Of a DNA stretch of 64,000 nt, positions 1 to 35,600 are shown one piece after another. The position numbers and the translations under genes were made by a program. This stretch comes from Aphrophora alni (lineage: Eukaryota; Arthropoda; Insecta; Hemiptera; Aphrophoridae): the NCBI GenBank assembly GCA_963513935.1, contig OY740773.1, positions 97,263,291 through 97,327,290 on the forward strand. The letters run 5' to 3'. The notes beneath the pieces are model-generated. The model had not been told where the DNA came from and searched no databases. It worked only from the letters and a program-made list of their open reading frames with translations. The stretch's first letter is position 1. The number at the start of each line of letters is the position of its first letter.

Positions 1-324
1 GCATAAAGTACCTAAACTAGAAGAAATCAACGTTTCAGATCATAAAATACTAGAAAAAACTAAAAGAATTAAAGATTGACCAATATAAGAGTGATATAAA
101 AAGACCATTTTCATGAATTGGAAAAACCCTTGTGTTTAAGATATTGAAAGGTGATGTCATCATTTGTTATGATGCTCAATTAATTATAGTTCTGCTCATT
201 ACAGTATGGGCAGATACAAAAATTTTGATTTTCTAATTGTAATATGCATTGTCTAAATACATGTCCATTAAGGGATGTAACCACAAAATGGCAGAATATA
301 TTTTCATAATATAAATAAACTCAC

Positions 325-20877
<20,553 letters not shown>

Positions 20878-21884
20878 GTCAAAGCATTATTAACCGTACA
20901 CTTAACATTAATGTAGTAAAACCACAAGATTGATATTTAAAAATTAACCACAATAAAGCTTGAACTTATTAGGCTATTGCAACAGACAACTTATCAAAGA
21001 ACTTCATTTTACAAAACAGAAACAGAGGAACACGGTTTATTGGTCTACGTTGCCCATATGTTTATTAACAGCTGACTATCATGTTCATGACCAACACCTG
21101 TTAAAATGACAACTCGGAAGGTAGTGTGGATACGTTTCTTAATTCAGTACTAATAGTTGCAAGGACCACTAAATTTCATGATGACGTCACCGCATATTAT
21201 ACACCGTGCCCTTTCCAATTTCCTGCTCTACGTAAAAAATTTGTTTGGAATTAACAATTGAAATTAACCATTAAGAGTCGTCGTCGTAAACTTTCGAATA
21301 AATAACTCAATCGGCCCACATAATTAAGATTGAATTTTGGTAAAATGTGAAAATTTATTACTTTAACTCATAGTCAAAATAGGAATATTATAGATTATGA
21401 CCAAAACTAATATGGTAAACCAAAATACAATTTAAAAACAAATACTGCAGTAATGATTCATTTTATTTTATCACATATAGTAATTTTGTTTCAACACTAT
21501 ATAAACTCTATTTTAGTGGTCGAGTTACAATTAACTTGATTATTATGAGTAATACTATAAGCATGTATGGAATATAAGTGATAATATACCATTATTACAC
21601 AATACTGCTCCTTTAAGCCTTTAATGTTTGTTTGATATATTTGATAAATACTGTACAATTAATTTTTAGGCAACAACTTTGGTAGCTTGTCGTGTTCCAT
21701 TTTTAGGATCAATATTTTGCACCTTGTTGTTTTGTTATTAAAAATGGAACATGCATCAATTTGCAATGGCAATAGTACAAAATTGATGGAACGGCGCGTT
21801 TATTTGTAGGCGTGGCGGTGTTTTCGGTTTCTTATCTTTCACCTTCGTTGGGACGTTTATTATTGCTTGACATCTTATACGAAA
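20878..21884. promoter_or_regulatory. Putative shared divergent promoter and 5' UTRs of TVP23 and SLC39A11
   Basis: The two start codons face away from each other across 1007 bp. The stretch contains both 5' untranslated regions and, by inference, one or two promoters. A full palindromic CRE-type site TGACGTCA lies at 21182-21189, near the middle. The last 100 bp before the SLC39A11 start are richer in G+C (GGCGCG, GGCGTGGCGG) than the surroundings. I cannot place transcription starts. Non-coding first exons could extend the real promoter beyond these limits. Confidence 0.55.
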
Positions 21885-21992
21885 ATGTTGCGAGGACATG
21901 GACCTATGTTTCAAACATTTTTAGGAACCCTATTTACATGGGGCCTTACAGCAGCCGGTGCGGCGATGGTTGTGGTAATCAGAGGACGACAA
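21885..21992 (+). CDS. SLC39A11: SLC39A11 coding exon 1 (start codon, first membrane segment)
   Basis: The exon encodes 36 residues, MLRGHGPMFQTFLGTLFTWG, then LTAAGAAMVVVIRGRQ, followed by a perfect GTAAGT donor. It is closely similar to human ZIP11 in this segment (FTWG-TAAGAA). The start is the first ATG that opens this conserved N-terminus, with A at -3 (GAAAATGT). It ends in phase 0. Confidence 0.95.
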
Positions 21993-24900
21993 GTAAGTAC
22001 TTTGTGCTAAAAATTCTATTTAAAAAAATTAAAATATTTCGGTAGAGAAATAAACAATAAATTTTAACAAATCACGTGATGTATATAGTAATTGTTTTGA
22101 TATTTTCTTTTTAAAACCAAATGGAAACAAAGTTGGTATCTTTGTTTTTAGGTTATTTTACCTAGCCTAATTTTGTTTACTCCACTTGGAAGTCGACATA
22201 GGCCTAGATTTTGTGCAATTTCGACTTATTTACACATTTTTGTTATGGTTTTTCTATTTTTGCCTCTTTTAAAGTTATTAAAATCTTACTGTAAGATGAG
22301 CATAAATAATGAGGCTAGGTATAAGTTAGTGGAGCCTATAACGGTAATCTTATGCTGTTATCACTACTAGTCAAAGTTACATTTTCTATCAATTTTTTTT
22401 AGGCATACTATTTTCAGATTGTAGTTTTGCTACAAATGAATATATTAGTGACAAATTGTACTGCTAACTACTTATCAGAGTATAAACTTTTAACCTTATT
22501 AGCCTATCTTTAAAAATTTAAAAGTAGTTGCTGAACTCAGTTCTAGTTGGAACTACAACTTGAGCTACAGTTAATTATTTTTCTACTTTAATCATTTTAT
22601 TGCTCCTAGGGTTCCTCTATTTCAATGGTTGAAATTAATAAACACCTGGTAATTATGGAAGATCCACTCTACCTCAATTTTCACTATATATATATATATT
22701 TTTTTTTTTTCAAAACTAAATCAATGTTATAAATGTGAAAGTAAAGGAAAGGCCCAAATCCAGTTTAATAATATTTCAAAACTTAATTTAACACAGCATA
22801 CCGAACTAGATATAAGTAACGTTCAAAACTTTTTCAAGTCATAACTTAGGGTATGGTAACAAAAGAGAGTTGTATGACAATAATATTCATCAACAACTAC
22901 CACACTAAAACACTACCTTAGTAGACAACAGCAACTTCATTTTTAAATTATTTGTAGTACCTAACACTACAAAGTTATAATATATACTTTTATAGGCTAA
23001 ATATAACTTATAATAAGTTGTAAATGATAAATAATTTACTGACTTAACCCAACTTGTCCTAAATGTAAAATATTTGTTGTGTCAGTTGAATCTTTATAAA
23101 ACCATTAAATCAGTCTTACACTCTCATAACTTATCTACTGTAGAAGTGTCTTACATCACACTATTTTTGTTCAGGAGTAAAATTGTCTCGATTCCACTTA
23201 AAGCTATCACCGAAAATATGACAACAACTCCCCCATCCTAAAACCCCATACATATTCCCTTGTCGTAAAACATAACAAGAAAAACATGGCAAAATAATAT
23301 TTTTAGTTCTCCTTTAACCAAAAACCTTGAATTCCCACTTGTTTCCTAATTTGTAATGTGTAACGGTATTAAAATTTTTAAATTTCATAGTTTGGACAGT
23401 ATCATTCAGGCAGTTTCACATTAGGCCTACCCATATTCTATGCTCCCATAATTCATCTACTGTAGAAGTGTATCTTCTTTGTACTAGTCTGTTGGTTTAT
23501 CTTTGGGAATATTATCTCATTACATTAAATTATCCAAAATGATGACAAAACTTTATACTTTGCTGATAAAAAGTGTCAAACAAAAATCATTTTTTCAGTA
23601 ATTACTTTAAACTGCCATAAAATTTCTTTTGTACAATATTTACAAAGGTCTAAACTAAAAATAATATAAGTTTACATATTAAAAAAGTGAGCTGAGTAGT
23701 AACTTTCATAAACACTAAAGGTTTATATTAAAATTTGAATTATAAACCTTATTTTTTAGTATGTTGGAGCATAGAACACAGACTTATAGGTCCCCAGACA
23801 TAAAAATCTATGCCATAAACTCCTTAAAGGATAGGCTATATCAATATTTATTCCACACAGAGATCTTGCCTCCAATTGTTATACCCTAAACTTTTTTTTT
23901 AATCTACAATAATTATCCCAGTATAGATCACTTCTGCACAAAATTTATTTCATTCATAAAATGTTTTGTTTTTCTAAATTAAAATGGAATAAAATATCCA
24001 ATTTTGTTTGTTGATACCAATTTTGCCTCTTCTATTACTGAAGTCAATGACAACAGTAAAAGAAACTAGAACTAGATGGGTTTGCTATGTACAGTGTCAT
24101 TCATATGACAGAAGACCGAAGTTTAATGTATTTATACATTACACATGAATCTTTGGAATATAGTATGGTGTTTATAGTTTTTACAATAAATATTTGACAT
24201 CTAGGGGTAGGTTACCGTGGATTAACTTGGTTTTGATTACATATTAAAACTATCATTTAGCCTAGTATTCATATTTCATTAATAAGTTAACTAAAATTTG
24301 GCTTATGTGTGATGTCAAGCCCCAGTACATGTCCATACTTTGATTATAATCATATCTTGTAATGAGAGGTTTTAATATGTAGTTAATAATTTTTATATAT
24401 AGGCTAAATAAACTAAATTAACTTAACCTAACCTGTCTTAAGTGGTAAATATTATTACATAGGTTATAAAGAACATTGACAAGTTCTAAAGATTTATGAA
24501 ACCCTATATTGTGGTTTTCGTTTCTTCAGTGATTCTGACAAATTCAGTGGTTGGCAATTGTTGTATTAAGTTAGAAATTAGAATGACATCTTAGTTTTAT
24601 TAGGGTCAGAGTTTTATTTTGGCAAATATCCACGAACTGCAATTTTCTAGTACTTGCTGTTTGACACATTGGTTTAGTTTTAGATCTTTACATTTTGCTC
24701 AAGTTTCAAAATTGCTACCACCAATTTTAAGTGATTGAAACTTTAACAACTAGGCTTAATTTCACTTTTTAATTAACTTCTCCGGAACCAGTATTTTTTG
24801 GAGGGATGGCGACCAATATGTTTTGTTTGGATCCTAACATTTTACCAAAATTTGATAAAAATTGTTATTTTGACTTTTACCCCTATGACAGCTAGCCTAC

Positions 24901-27900
24901 CTCAATATGTTTTGTTATTGAAGAAATAAAAAATAAAACACCTCGCTGTGGCTAAAATGTACCAAAATATGAAATTTGATCAAAATATAAATTCATTATT
25001 TTAGTACCATTTTGTAAAGCTGGATCATTGGAGATGCCACATAATTTTTTATCATTAATTTTCAAGATTTAAGATTGTTTCACTAATTTTAACATTTTTT
25101 GAAATTTCTTATTTAATGATGGATTTCAATGAAATTCATAATACATATTTGTATTAAACTTTAGGCTCCATTTTAAATTTTAGGCTCCATTTTTAAAGTT
25201 GTTAAGTTGAAAAGGATAGATTAAACTATTGTTAAATTTTTAATCTTAAACTACTGAGTTTGTCTGTACAGTAAATATAAATAGCCTGTGGTATAACTAA
25301 CAGGCCATATAATAGAAGCAGATATTTTTAATGAACTAGGTATTTAAATTATTAAACTATTTATATTTGTTATCATACCAACTAAAATCAGAAACCAAAG
25401 TAGCATCGAGTGGTATAAAGTTTGCTTATCCCCTCCCCCAATAAAAAGATGATAAGAAATGTATTTTTACTTTGTGAATTTTTAAGTTGTATGTGACTGT
25501 AATGTAATGTGATGAAAATGAGGACATAATGTTAGGAGTTCATGAGGTCACTCATCCATGCAATTCTTCCATTTAATAGAGAATATTATGTTATTGATGT
25601 AATGATCAGCTTGGTAAAATGAAATATCTGTTTCACCTCGATTTTAGAATATTTTTGTTTTATTCCAAATTGTAAAACAATGTTATAAATATGAAAGTAA
25701 AAGAAAAAACAAAACCATTTATAATATTATTATATAACTTAACCAAACATAACATAACTAAACTCGATGTAAGTAACATTCAGAAATATTTCAAGACATA
25801 ACTTATCCTATCCAAAGAAAACAATTTGACACTGTAGTATTGATCGGGCTTAATGACAACATTAAAATACTGCCTCAGTTGATATATATTTTAATTCTTC
25901 ATTCAGGCACACTAACTCACCTTCTGCAAAAGTCATAAAAATAACCTATAAATTGTACATAATAATCTGCTGTACCTAACCTAACTTTTTCCTAGGCATC
26001 AAATATTCATTGTGTAGGTTTATAAATGTGTTACAGATTCTAAAAGCTTATCGGTCGGTATCTTACAGACAGTTCCACGCTCTTATAATTTATCGACTCT
26101 GAGATGTCTACATAACTCTACTTTTGTTCAAGAGTAACTTTTGTACAAACATTATGACAAGGGCTTGCCCAAATTAGCTTATGGACTATGTTAGTGTAAC
26201 AAATTGCCCATGATTTCATACAAGTATCAACAGCCTTTTAAATATAATTTTCCCACTATATAGGAAGAAAGTTATGTAGATCTCTACAAAAAAGTACAGA
26301 GACGGACTTTATAGGGTTTTAACCATTGTTTGGAGTACCCAGTACCTATTTTAAAAAAAAATACAGGCCTGAGAATGTGGCCAATAATCCACTTATTGGT
26401 GATTACATCCTGGTCTCAGGCAATCCAAAAGGTTAATTGCTTTTTTTAATCAAATGACGTACCCTGTAGTTGATTTGGGCTGGCTTTTAGGACACCGAGT
26501 TTGTGAATTACCATTTTTCTTTGTTGCTTAAAGGCAAAAAACTTTTTGGTCATCATCGCCTTTAAAAAAAAGAAAAGGCGATAAAATAAAACTCCTAGCC
26601 CTCCAATACTATAAAGCTTCAAGGTCGGGAAAAGAACAAGTGTTGATTGAAAGAACATGATAGAAAAGATGAAAGAGAGGGATCTAAACTAAAAATATAT
26701 GAAAAAGGTGTAGATCCAACTAAGGTCCCTCTGTTACTTCTGTACTCCCTATAGTGATCCTCTGATATTACCTCCTCAGCTAACCATGATATTTAAACTC
26801 ACAAACAAGGCTTAGATTTTTACTTCCCATTTCTGCAGACACTCACTCCTCTAGCAAGTAAATGCGTGAACACTGACCGGAATTTTTTCCCTCTTTTTAC
26901 TCATGTTATTCTTGTAAAATGTATGTGAACACCTCAAAATGTAGGTGTTCATTTTACAAGAAAGAGGATTATATCTAAATTGGATCTAATGGTTTTAATA
27001 AATTTTGCTCAAATCATACCTTGCTCAAGGTCCTAAATAAAATGTTTTATATTTATTTATTTAAATAGCATTCTTTGTTTGTGCAATAAACTCAACTTAA
27101 AACATAAATCATATTTTATTGAGATTGAGTCTTCAATGATGATGCATTTGGGGAGGGGGGGTGTTCCCAAATTATTCCTGAATGGTGATTTTATTTACAT
27201 GTGACTTTTCATAGAGGATTGTGTTATTAATCCTCACATTTCATGAAAATTTGACTGAAAAATAGTTGAATCACATTTAAGAAATAACTTACTTTTATAA
27301 TAACTTAATAGATATTTCTTTTTTTTATCATTAACTACCAAATTAGATATTTTTTTTTTTTAAGAAAATCAATATGTATTAATTTATCAACGCAAAATAC
27401 ATATTTAATTTATATATGGAATACAATTTACATAATTTATAGTTTGTGACAAGTTAAGATATACTGTCTTTCTTTTATTTTATTTAAAAAGAAAATATAT
27501 TTTGACTGTGATTACCCTATAGGCAATTGAAAAGACAGATTACTCCAGACATTATAAAGGTGTTAAATCCACAGTATAATTAGACCATCGTATATAATAA
27601 AATGACTTATTGGTTCCTTAAAAAATACATATTTAATAAATTCTCTTATTATAACAAAAAGACATTTCATGAAACAAATTATTTACTTCAACACATCCTC
27701 TATATCGCCTACCAATAATCAACCACTCTTTAAATAATTTTGAATTTGATTTGGTAAAATATTAAATGATTTATACTTTCTATATGCATGGAACATTTTT
27801 AAATTCAGTTATTTTTGTTTTCGATCAAATAAAACCAGATATCTTTCTTTGCACCATTTTTTTCTGATATAATTATTTATTTCCCGATTTGGATGATTAA

Positions 27901-29576
27901 ATTCTATTAAAACTATAAGTTTAAGTTGTTTTGAAGGTAATCCCGATGTTCTGAATAGGGAAAAAGAAGTTATCTTTGACTTATGTGAAATAATATCTTT
28001 TTAGGTGGCTACCGTTATCTTTGTTTGGTTTTTTAGGGGATTTTTTTTATTTGAACTAAATTGATTGAGTTGATTTTGAGAAAATTTGAGTTTTGGTCTA
28101 TAGGAAATATCCCAATTTTGAGTTATAAAAAATGAAAAATGCTTTGAGATATGGATAAAACATGGCTACATTGATATTTCAGAGAAAATTAAAATTTGAT
28201 ATCGATTGTTTAATACATTACATAACATTCTTTATAGATCTACTATGTACTGTTTATGTGAGAAAGTAAAACTGTAGTTCATCCATTGAACTTTAAACAG
28301 TAGTGGGAGTAAGCTATTAATACACCACTTAACTTTCTATTGATATCAAACAAGGAAGAACAGTTATTTCTGTTGAGATGACTTAGACTGTTATTAATTA
28401 TTTCATCAACAATGAAAACTCAATAGGGACTTATGATATTATCACATCTAATAAATACAATGTCTACTTCAAGTCTGAAGTTTGAGGCCAATGAACAGTA
28501 TAAAAACAGTGCACTAACTTTCTCAAATTCCCATTAAAAAAACCAAATATCTATTATATTCATCACCTCTTAAAAAAATGTTTTACTACCATTATATAAG
28601 AAAGAAAAATAAACTGCAAAAACATTGCACAAACTTTCTCACACACCCATTCACGATGGAAATACTAAACAAAGCTATTCATTGCTAAAATTTCAGTGTT
28701 CTATTTGTTAGTAAAAAAGTTTTCTATTTGCAATTTTTCACTCTGGTTTTAGGTCATTAATCTTCGTACATTTTTGTTTTAATTTATTACAACAGACAAA
28801 TTCCTGTAAAACTTTACAATGACTGAATAACCAAAAACCAGACAGATAATTCCTAAAGCCACTAAGGACTCTGATACTTTACAACGTTGTGAAAAACTCG
28901 ACATCAGTTTTGAAGGATATCTAAATAGTCATGACATGCTTTGCTAGTGTCATAAACTCATGTTCAACTTAAAACATATTTGAAATAGAGTTTTTCATTG
29001 TGGAGTTTTCCAAGATTCATTTTCATTATTTACCAGAGCTGTAATTTCCTCATCCAATTAATTATACACACTGGTTTGGGTCATAATTCTATACAGTTTA
29101 CTAAAATTTGAATTAAATCTATAGAACTGTATTTGAAAATGAGGTATTTTATAACAGATTTTATGATATAATAATTTTGATTAACTACTAAATTGGTATT
29201 TTTGAGGAGATGGCCTCCAATATGTTTTGTTTAGATCCTTAGAGGTTATATTTCTAGAAAAAAATTGATTTGTTTTAGAACCGATTTTGAGAAAATGTTA
29301 GTTTTAAGTTATAAAAAATTGAAAAACTATTAGATATATGGCTGATGTATACCCACATTAACACATTTAGTCAAAATCAGTTCACACATTTGACTTGTAG
29401 AGACAGACAACTTCATTCTAAACACTTTTCTTTTTTTAAGAGCATTTAAAAAAAAACGGATATTTTTGTGTAAAACTTAGTTTTCTCTCTGTATTATGTG
29501 CAAGTGAGAAAATAAAAAATTTAAGTATGGAAATTAGTTTTATTGTAAACGATTTTAATTTAGAAAACAATTATCC

Positions 29577-29616
<40 letters not shown>

Positions 29617-32600
29617 CCATGATATTTTTTCCTAGAAAAAATTAACACCCTTTCTAGAATTTCCCAGTTCATTATTTGTAATTAAATATATACATTTCCT
29701 ACTTACATTTCTTATCTTTTAGGGGTAACTGGGAAATGATCATCCTCTAATATATAATAAATCAAAACCTAACTAAAACTTTTACTAGTATTTATTACCT
29801 AGTATTGCTTTCCCAACTCTTAAAACTGCCTGTAGCCTTTTCATAATTCCGCCATTGAGGTGTTGGATATCTTCCTTAGGTATGTTCTTCCATTCATCTT
29901 TTACAACTTCGTACAATTGAACCAGCGTTTCTAGAAATTAATCTCTGGTTTGAACAAAATGTTTGTTGGTGTCCTACAAGTGTTGTATTAGATTCATATT
30001 TGGACTTTTCTGAGGTCAGTCCATTATCATGACATCTCACCTCCCAAGGTAGTCAGTCATCGCTCCAGCAGTGTGGTTGATCGTTACTTTAACTGGCCTT
30101 AAACTGTGGAAATTAAATAAAGCTGTGTTTTATATATCATGAAAGTATGTGCATATAATTTCATTAATTTTTATGTTATATATTTTGAATTTATATATTT
30201 CAGCAGAAGTAAGGTCTATTTTTTTATCATATGTATATTGTTTTTGTTAGTGTTAGGAATCCAAGGGAGTTCCTGGAGTCGCGTTGTAATTAAATGATTT
30301 ACGAAAACAATGGTTCAGTTCTAAAAATGCTTATATTGACAATCTGGATTTTCTCTAGTTAATTTTTGACTCAAATAATTATAAAATATCTTTAGAAAAT
30401 TATTGAATTATTAAAATAATAGGGCATCTTTACAGCCCTGTGATATGTTATGTTGTTTTTGAATTTTATCAAAGTATACAATTGTTAACTGATTTTAGTG
30501 TTGTTAAAATTATTCTATTGATATTTAGTTTTCAGTTCAATTTATTATTATTATTTATTCTCCATAGTGTGAAAATTTGTTAGTTTTGATAAGACGATGA
30601 TAACAGTAATGTTTTTTTTTTTTTTTTTGCTTTAAACAAAAATGGACTTAGTAGAGAAAAATGCTGTTGAATATACGAACCAGTTTGTGAGAATGGTGTT
30701 TTGTAATTTGGGAATAATCTGGAATTAGCACGATATATGAAGAACATATAAAGAATCTATATATAATATGAATATATAATGCACATGAGATGGGCAGAGA
30801 AGATATTAAGGAAATCAAAACTGTGATAGGAGCACAATGTGGTAAAGAATGCATCTGAGTTACTTTTTTCATGTTGACATGGGTTAGATCCCTCTCATCT
30901 TTCTTATTGTTCTCTCTTGACCAACTTTTGTTTTTTTCCAACCCTGATGCTATTAGAATATTTGAGGGCTTTTATTTTATAATTACTCTTTTCTTCTTTA
31001 TTTAAGGTGATGATGACCAAGAGGTTTTTTGGATTTAAAAAAAAAAAACGTTATTGACTACTACTGAACTAACATGTCAGGTGATGATATTAGTTTTGGG
31101 GATGGATGGGTGAGAAATTTCGTACAATTTGGTTTCTGCACCATTAGTTTAGTTTTGTTAACATTGTGATCTTAGGGTTTTAATAGAGCCGATTATAAGT
31201 GAAAAGCAACTTTAAAACTGCTGTTACTTTGTATCCTTGACCCACAAGACATATAATAACCCAAACTAATCAAAATCATTGTTTAAAATTCAATTAACAG
31301 TCATTTTATTCTTAAAATGTCCTCTAATAATTCTGGAGTAGTGATACATTTCTTTTACTTACTCAATATATGGAGTATAAGGTAAATTGATAATTGTTAA
31401 AAAATTTCACCTTTATGTTTTTACTAATCTTCATGTTTTATGGCCTCAGGAAACTGAAAAAGTGATTTTCANNNNNNNNNNNNNNNNNNNNNNNNNNNNN
31501 NNNNNNNNNNNNNNNNNNNNNNNNNNNNNNNNNNNNNNNNNNNNNNNNNNNNNNNNNNNNNNNNNNNNNNNNNNNNNNNNNNNNNNNNNNNNNNNNNNNN
31601 NNNNNNNNNNNNNNNNNNNNNNNNNNNNNNNNNNNNNNNNNNNNNNNNNNNNNNNNNNNNNNNNNNNNNNNTTATTTTAATTTCTGACAAAGATATAAAT
31701 ATAGTGAATGAAGCAGAAAAAATGACTATTTTGCAGAATGTGATCTCTGTTTCAACTTTAATAAAATCACTTTTGGTCTTGGTAAGGTAGAAAATAGATC
31801 TCTCAAACTTCTTGGCGTGAATTTTGATTCAAAACTAGGCTGGAAGACTCGCACACATATTCCATGAATGAGATTAGCTAGAGTTGCATTTTTTATTAGG
31901 AAGTTAAAGTTTTATACCAGCCTGGATTTGGTGATAAATTGATAGTATATTTTTTTCCATGCTCATTATTTATATGGAATAATTTTATGGAGAAACTCTA
32001 AAGGAGCAAAACGGGTTTTTATGTGGCAAATAAAAATATTATTAGATGTATTAAAGGCATGATTGATCATAATCTTGCAAGCCACACTTTATTGAGCTGG
32101 GTATTGTTTGTTTATCTTCCACTCATTATTACATGTAAAAGGAAATTTGTTTACCTATAGTAAAAGAAGTAATTGACATAATTATGGTATTAGAAATAAT
32201 GGTTTAATTTATCCAGACTATGTTAAGCATCAGAGTTATAAATCTCTTGGCATAAACTTTTTAATGGCTGTCATTAAGTACAAGAACAGTAAATAATTAG
32301 AAATTTGAATTAAGTAATGAAAATGGCTAAAAAATGAAAGCATTCTATAGCATAGAAGATTGTGGATTTGAAAATATTATTTAATTATATACAGTTTTAA
32401 ACTGTATTGATTGAGTATTTTATGATTCCTGTTAATTAGACCTAATCTCTATTAGAAGGAATTGTTCAATGACAATAAATAATTAATTATTAATTTGATG
32501 ATTATTACTCTAGCCATTATCCATATTGCTAATAGACTTTTTTACAGTTTTAGATTGTCTATTGTGAACAGGAAACTGTTCTTTGACTGTTTGCAGCATC

Positions 32601-35600
32601 AGCTTGTTTATTATGCTGTGTCCAGCAATGTATCTTATTATATTTGATGTATGCAGATCAAATTAACTTTCATTATTAGACTAATAATTAATGTTTATCA
32701 GTATTACTAAGAATCATTATTGAGAAAAGTAAGAAATTTGTAAAAATATCCTGTTTACGTGATAAATGCTTGAAACACTATCAATTTTTTAAATAATTTT
32801 TCATTATATTATGAAGATCTTTTTTAATCTTAGACCAAATTAGTATGCAAAGACCAGAGCACTGTGGTGACAATATATACAGATATACTTTCAGAAGTCC
32901 CTTACCACACTTGGGAATAAACAAAATAACAAAAAAACAAAATTTTTTGTCAAAAGTAAAATGTTTATTCCTATTAGACCCTTATAGCTATTACAACAAC
33001 AAAGTTGTCATCTTCAGAGGGAATCTTAACAAAGACTAAATTAAAACTATTTACAACTAAAGTGACCAGTTTCCCTACCTCACTCCTCTGGTGCATTGAC
33101 CTATCAACAATAGAGTTGACAGTTCAAACACCTGTACTGTTACCTGAAATGGGGAAGGCCCAACCCTCTAACAAACAAAGATGTTTTAGAATTTACAATA
33201 TAATCATCCCTTAACTAATTATCTTAGCATATAGCATATCTAGTTAATACTGTAAAAATTAGTATGGTTAATTGAAAAACTTAATAAATTTACCCTTAAA
33301 CCAGCCAATAGACTAGAACTATTAGAAGTGTGCCATTCGCTAGCACTATTCGACTATATCTATAGTGGAAGAGTCATTTAAAAAAAGTAATTAATATGCC
33401 CGGCATTATTGTTCAAATCATGACCATTTAGGAACCATGGTAAATATAACATTTTAAACTTCACAACTATGCATTCAAAACCATTATTACATATGGTGAA
33501 ACCGGTATAATATATAGTTAATCACCACTGGCTTGAAAAATCTCCCACTATATTACCAAACAAAAATTACTCTTTTTCAATCCCCCGGTTGGTCTAGCGG
33601 CTAGAGCTTTTGCTTTGTGTGCATGAGATTTCAGGTTCCATCCCCGTGGCGGGTTAAAACGTTTTGGGTTGACAGCATCATGAGGAAAAGTGAGGTGTTA
33701 CGATTAGTAGCAAATCCTGGTCCTGAAAGTTAGAGTTATGGTAACAGGAACTTAATGTGCTGATCACATATCACCTAATGAGTAGATCTAGTCCATAACA
33801 GACTGTTAACAGTTGTTGACTGTTACGTTAATGAAAGGAGGGGAAAATGATAAATTTAGTTACAGTATAGTTTATTTATTTTGGTACAACTGCAATTATA
33901 GGATCTGTGCATATTTTTGTCTAGTGGATATTAGAATGTGAATTTCTACAGAGCAGAAAAACTAAAATTAGATGCCAGTTTGTTATATTTTTACAACCAA
34001 ACATTTTTTAACACTATTTTCATTTCTTTATTTAGTCCTTTAGACAATACACTGCATTGCATTAGACAAGGCAACACTATCTAAATAAAAGTTATTAAGA
34101 ACAATACATATAAACATAAAAAGATGTAACACATAGCACAATTCAATTCTATTAATCTTAATTGCTGTGTCATTGATACGATAATGTATAGCAAGAGTTT
34201 TTTTTTTTTTTTTTTTTACAATAGTCAAACATCTGTCATTTCCTATTAAAAACATGTAACATATCGAAAATTCAAATAAGTAATATTTTATGAGTTCAAA
34301 ATACATTATGTTTACACATTTTCAAATTAAACTTTAAAATTATGTTTTACAGGTATATATTTTTCAATATTTCTATTCACAAGTAAACTCTGAAACTTTT
34401 GTGTATCTTGGATTTGTTCAACCAAGTTTAATTCTTGGGATTGTTAAAAAAATTGATATGTTATCGTTTATTTATGCAACGTAAACATATAAAGACTTTT
34501 AAATCACATGGAAATACAATTTTTATTCTTGACATAATTACTCCAAAATATTCAGTTCTAAAAATTGTTCTCATTCTACAGATGAATTACATGCAAATAC
34601 AACAAGATAAAGTTTGGATAATGTGTAGATTTTTTGAAAATAGGCTTAGAAATTGCACAGAAATATTTTGGTTGTACAGAATCAATTGAAGGTTATTCTA
34701 GTATTAAACTATAATTTCTTTGAATTGTTCTAGTGTATAGAAGAGATTTCATGACGTATCATTTATTATCTTTCATATGTAGATAAGTAGTTAGAATTTA
34801 GATAGACCCCCAATGTTGTTCCTACAGTTAATCAAAATTAGTTCAAATTTAATACCTATAATACTCTGTACTTAATTACTAGTATTTAGATAAAGTGCTG
34901 TACAATGATTCTTAAAAATGTTCTATCTCTAAAAGTTTTATTTTTTACAAAAAGAAAACAATAGTCTGTCTTTATAAAGATTGCTTATAATTAGGCCTTT
35001 TGAATGATTTGAGATTGACTTTATTTTTTAAAACAGTTTTAATAATTGTTTTATCAAATTGCCTTTGTTGTCTTTGTCTGAAGATCATCATCATTGTTTA
35101 GTACAACTGTGGAACCTCAATACGACGAATTCCTCAAAAGCACGATTTTTATTAATCCCCCGTGAATATCTCATAACAACTCAATGATAAAAATACCCTC
35201 TAAAGCCCGAATTATAAATTGCTAAAAACCTTGAAAAATAATGGCTAAAAAAGCATTGTGAAATCTGTAACTGAAGTAGCTTGTGTTTTGGATTGTGTAA
35301 ACACTACTACTACAGATAGACAAAACTAAAATAATTCTATTGTAAGTTTTATTTATTCATAAATTACTATACATCACTTAATATTTACTTGTTTACATTA
35401 TCTACTTTTTACTGCACTGTATTATGTTCCATACTTTTTAGACTATATTTTGTTAAAAATAAACTCCTATTCACTAAAGCACTGTGATGAATATACAATG
35501 AAAGAAAATTCCCCAAAACCACAATAAAACACTAACAACACAAGGACTGTATAGTGTGTATTGTACCTCTCAAGATGATGGCAGTGCTTTTGAAATGTAC

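Noticed and set aside
1..324. A last TVP23 exon on the minus strand left of 325
   Set aside because: I found no acceptor followed by a short frame that resembles the family tail; it probably lies outside the window.
31387..31690. Frames running through the gap on both strands
   Set aside because: They are open only because N bases give no stops.
33584..33656. A functional tRNA gene
   Set aside because: A-box and B-box are present but no regular anticodon arm can be formed; a SINE head explains it better.
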